Notes under the pieces: model-generated
Databases searched by the model: none
What the model saw: only the letters and a program-made list of their open reading frames with translations
What the model was told of the DNA's origin: nothing
Shown: positions 32,884 through 34,840 of the stretch, one piece after another
Position numbering within the stretch: the stretch's first letter is position 1
How the letters are laid out: each line of letters begins with the position of its first letter
Position numbers and translations under genes: made by a program
Assembly (NCBI GenBank): GCA_045600585.1
Contig: JAZRYE010000043.1
Coordinates: 1-34,840 of the forward strand
Length of the DNA: 34,840 bases
Direction of reading: 5' to 3'
Source of the DNA: JAZRYE01 sp045600585
GTDB taxonomy: Bacteria; Bacillota_I; Bacilli_A; RFN20; CAG-826

Positions 32884-34542
32884 ATGGAAACTAAATACTT
32901 AGATCGTTTTAACGAATGGAAATCAAATCCACAATTAGATGAAGAAAGTAAGAAAGCTTTATTAAGCATGTCTGAAGCTGAAATCGAAGATGCCTTTTTC
33001 CGTGAATTAGCCTTTGGCACTGGTGGACTACGTGGTGTTTTAGGTGTAGGCACCAATAGAATGAATCAATACACTGTTAGAAAAGCAACACAAGGTTTAG
33101 CAAATTACTTAAAAAAGCATTTCAAAAATGCAAGAGTAGCTATTGGCTATGACTCAAGATTATTCTCTAGAGAATTTGCTTATGATTCTGCTTCTGTTTT
33201 ATCTTCAAATGGTATTGAAGCATTTATCTATCCTGTATTATTACCTACTCCAGTTGTTTCTTTTACAGTTAGGAGACTTAACTGCCAAGCTGGTATCATG
33301 GTTACAGCAAGTCATAACCCTAAGGAATATAACGGTTATAAAGTTTATGGTCCTGATGGCTGTCAAGCTACTGATGAATTAGCAAATGCTATTTCAGCAG
33401 AAATTGATAATGTAAATATCTTTAAAGATGTAAAAGTTGGAGATAATTCATTAGTCCATGAAATTGGAGATGATATTTATCAAGAGTTCTTAGCATCTAC
33501 TATTAAGAAATCTTTATTACCTAAGGGAGAAAGAAGCTTAAAAATTGCTTATACTCCACTTAATGGTACAGGTAGAGTTCCTGTTCAAGATATCTTACAT
33601 ATGGATGGATTCAATAATATTGAAGTTGTTAAAGAACAAGAAATGCCTGATGGCAACTTTACAACATGTCCATATCCAAACCCAGAAATGAGACCAGCAC
33701 TTGAATTAGGTGTTAAGTTATTAAAAGAAAAAGAATGCGATATCTTAATTGCAAATGACCCAGACTGTGATCGTATCGGTATGGTCAGTAGAGATAAAGA
33801 CGGTATCCATTATTATACTGGTAACGAAGTTGGTGTTCTTTTATTCGATTATGTATATGAATCTTTAAAAGTATCCAATAGATTACCTAAACATCCATTT
33901 ATGGTAAAAACAATTGTTACTTCTGATATGGTCAATGTCATGGCAGAAGAACACGGTATTACCGTTAAAGATGTCTTAACTGGATTTAAATATATTGGTG
34001 AACAAATTGGTTTATTAGAAAAAGCTAATAGAGTTGAAGATTTCTTATTAGGCTATGAAGAATCATGTGGTTATTTAAATAACACTGATATTAGAGACAA
34101 AGATGCAGTTAATGCTTCTATGTTAGTAGCAGAATTATGTGAATTCTTATTAAAGCAAGGCAAAACCCCATATCAAAGATTAAATGAACTCTATGATAAA
34201 TATGGTAGATATCAAACAGCTTTATGGTCATTCGAATTTAAAGGTGTCACCGGTCTTCAAAAGATGAATGACTTCATGTTATCTATTAGAAAAGGATTAG
34301 ATTTCCCTAATGGTAAAGTAGTTAAGACAAATGACTACCTAGCATCAACTTCAAGAGTCGGTGATAAAGTTGAAGTTATCGATTTACCAAAATCAAATGT
34401 CATGAAATATTATTTCAATAATGGCGATACAGTAACAATTCGTCCAAGTGGTACAGAACCTAAATTAAAAGTTTATGTATTAACAAAGCATCAAGAAAAT
34501 ATCGAAGTATTACAAAAGTATTTCCAAGACATAATCAAATAG
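32884..34542 (+). CDS. Phosphohexomutase (phosphoglucomutase/phosphomannomutase)
   Basis: A 552-residue alpha-D-phosphohexomutase that interconverts hexose-1- and hexose-6-phosphates. The catalytic serine loop is TASHNP (Ser143), the metal loop DPDCDR (292-297; DPDGDR is usual), the sugar-binding loop GYEESCG (390-396) and the phosphate loop RPSGTEPK (520-527). GTGGLRG near the start is also typical. I choose the ATG at 32884, where family similarity begins; an ATG at 32845 and a TTG at 32830 are in frame. It is divergent from the glycan operon and would turn mannose-1-phosphate (from GH130) or glucose-1-phosphate into the 6-phosphate. Sequence alone does not separate the two sugars. Confidence 0.95.
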   Translation: METKYLDRFNEWKSNPQLDEESKKALLSMSEAEIEDAFFRELAFGTGGLRGVLGVGTNRMNQYTVRKATQGLANYLKKHFKNARVAIGYDSRLFSREFAYDSASVLSSNGIEAFIYPVLLPTPVVSFTVRRLNCQAGIMVTASHNPKEYNGYKVYGPDGCQATDELANAISAEIDNVNIFKDVKVGDNSLVHEIGDDIYQEFLASTIKKSLLPKGERSLKIAYTPLNGTGRVPVQDILHMDGFNNIEVVKEQEMPDGNFTTCPYPNPEMRPALELGVKLLKEKECDILIANDPDCDRIGMVSRDKDGIHYYTGNEVGVLLFDYVYESLKVSNRLPKHPFMVKTIVTSDMVNVMAEEHGITVKDVLTGFKYIGEQIGLLEKANRVEDFLLGYEESCGYLNNTDIRDKDAVNASMLVAELCEFLLKQGKTPYQRLNELYDKYGRYQTALWSFEFKGVTGLQKMNDFMLSIRKGLDFPNGKVVKTNDYLASTSRVGDKVEVIDLPKSNVMKYYFNNGDTVTIRPSGTEPKLKVYVLTKHQENIEVLQKYFQDIIK

Positions 34543-34564
34543 TTCTTCATTTAACAAAAAAGTT

Positions 34565-34614
34565 GCTGTTCGAAAACTCATTTAAATAGATGAGGGTCGA
34601 ACAGCTCTTTTTTT
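34565..34614 (+). terminator. Intrinsic terminator of the phosphohexomutase gene
   Basis: GCTGTTCGA (34565-34573) pairs perfectly with TCGAACAGC (34597-34605). An inner CTCAT/ATGAG stem (34577-34581 with 34590-34594) extends it, and TTTTTTT follows at 34608-34614. It begins 22 bases after the stop codon. Confidence 0.85.
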
Positions 34615-34625
34615 CGTTTTTGAGG

Positions 34626-34653
34626 AAAAAAACGAACAATCTTTGATTGTTCG
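34626..34653 (-). terminator. Intrinsic terminator on the minus strand
   Basis: CGAACAATC (34633-34641) and GATTGTTCG (34645-34653) form a perfect 9-bp stem with a three-base loop. Read on the minus strand it is followed by seven T (34632-34626). No minus-strand protein gene lies just upstream, so it would end either a small RNA starting inside 34654-34770 or readthrough from beyond the window. Confidence 0.65.
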
Positions 34654-34773
34654 AAAACCTAAACTGTTTTTAATGACATTTAGAAACAGCTTCCTTCACT
34701 GTAACCTCGGAGGAACCGTTAATGTTTTTCTTAATTAATAATTTCCCAAAACAAAAATCATCTATTTATTATA
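34626..34773 (-). ncRNA. Possible small RNA unit after the phosphohexomutase gene
   Basis: On the minus strand a perfect TATAAT (34773-34768) lies about 115 bases before the strong intrinsic terminator at 34653-34626. Between them are two further pairings: AGGAA/TTCCT around 34691-34715 and CTGTTT/AAACAG around 34664-34690. A transcript would be about 135 bases, structured and non-coding. The -35 is weak (TTATGC at 16 bases). I match it to no known RNA family. Confidence 0.25.
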
Positions 34774-34831
34774 ATTGTTCTTAATTTTTGCATAAGAAAA
34801 GGGCTCCTACTTACCTATAGGTTTTCGAACA
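34648..34831. repeat. Inverted repeat pair TGTTCGAAAACCTA
   Basis: TGTTCGAAAACCTA at 34648-34661 recurs exactly as its reverse complement at 34818-34831, framing 156 bases. A third, 11-base copy (TGTTCGAAAAC) is at 34567-34577 within the phosphohexomutase terminator. Two of the copies lie in hairpin stems. This may be a dispersed intergenic repeat family or a small non-autonomous element. The stretch 34615-34840 has no convincing gene. Confidence 0.5.
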
Positions 34832-34840
34832 GCCCCTTTT
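34797..34840 (-). terminator. Terminator-like hairpin at the window end
   Basis: AAAAGGGCT (34797-34805) pairs with AGCCCCTTTT (34831-34840) with one extra C. T-runs lie on both sides, so it could work in either direction. It probably ends a minus-strand gene beyond the window. The long loop holds one copy of the TGTTCGAAAACC repeat. Confidence 0.5.

Noticed and set aside
34722..34784. 20-codon ORF on the + strand with GGAGG eight bases before its ATG
   Set aside because: The peptide is low-complexity (Asn, Ser, Lys, Phe), no promoter is visible, and the same bases take part in hairpins on the other strand; chance is likely in AT-rich DNA.
1..34840. tRNA genes, CRISPR arrays, insertion sequences or phage genes
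   Set aside because: I found no cloverleaf with CCA-end features, no regularly spaced direct repeats and no transposase or integrase motifs in any translated frame.

Overview
The window reads as chromosome from a low-GC, compact-genome member of the Bacilli near the Mollicutes/Erysipelotrichia branch, probably gut-associated. Evidence: AT-rich DNA, strong AGGAGG-type ribosome binding sites, TGG used for Trp, very short intergenic gaps, and housekeeping genes in a stripped-down Bacillus-like order. In B. subtilis the near-origin order runs pth, mfd, (spoVT, murJ-like, yabN), rqcP, (divIC, spoIIE), tilS, (hprT), ftsH ... dusB, lysS. Here the same genes run pth-mfd-rqcP-tilS-ftsH-dusB-lysS with the sporulation, divIC and hprT genes missing. 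The rpsF-ssb-rpsR operon, also origin-proximal in Bacillus, follows. The lineage is inferred from memory of these patterns, not from a search.

Layout. 1-75: 3' end of an unidentified + strand gene. 143-1346 (minus): rpsF-ssb-rpsR with promoter, leader hairpin and terminator. 1431-11618 (minus): pth-mfd-rqcP-tilS-ftsH-dusB-lysS, with a second promoter before ftsH and an intrinsic terminator between ftsH and dusB. 11671-12618 (+): DUF368 membrane protein, family known for polyprenyl-phosphate transport. 12784-15063 (+): exported carbohydrate-binding-type protein with no visible enzyme domain. 15108-32697 (minus): one long, tightly packed glycan-use operon. 32884-34542 (+): phosphohexomutase, divergent from that operon. 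34565-34840: hairpins and inverted repeats, with a possible small minus-strand transcript.

The glycan operon, in transcription order: CBM/Fn3-like lipoprotein, LacI-type regulator, GH130 enzyme (mannoside phosphorylase type), two LplB/YtcP-type ABC permeases, solute-binding lipoprotein, clan GH-A-like lipoprotein, 863-residue multi-domain binding lipoprotein, second GH130 enzyme, SGNH esterase lipoprotein, two small unknown membrane proteins, a DUF624/YesL-like membrane protein and an MsmX/UgpC-like ATPase with an unusually long C-terminus. The simplest model is a beta-mannoside pathway. Surface lipoproteins bind, deacetylate and cut an acetylated mannan-like glycan. The ABC transporter imports oligosaccharides. 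Cytoplasmic GH130 enzymes release mannose-1-phosphate, which the divergent phosphohexomutase converts to mannose-6-phosphate. The substrate is inferred mainly from GH130.

The most interesting regulatory signal is a GTTTA(C/G)TAAAC-type palindrome in sets of three, about 21 bp centre to centre, upstream of both the operon (32761-32813) and the separate exported protein gene at 12784 (12643-12694). This suggests one regulator, probably the operon's LacI protein, joins both transcription units. The two exported proteins behind these arrays also share a ~190-residue domain.
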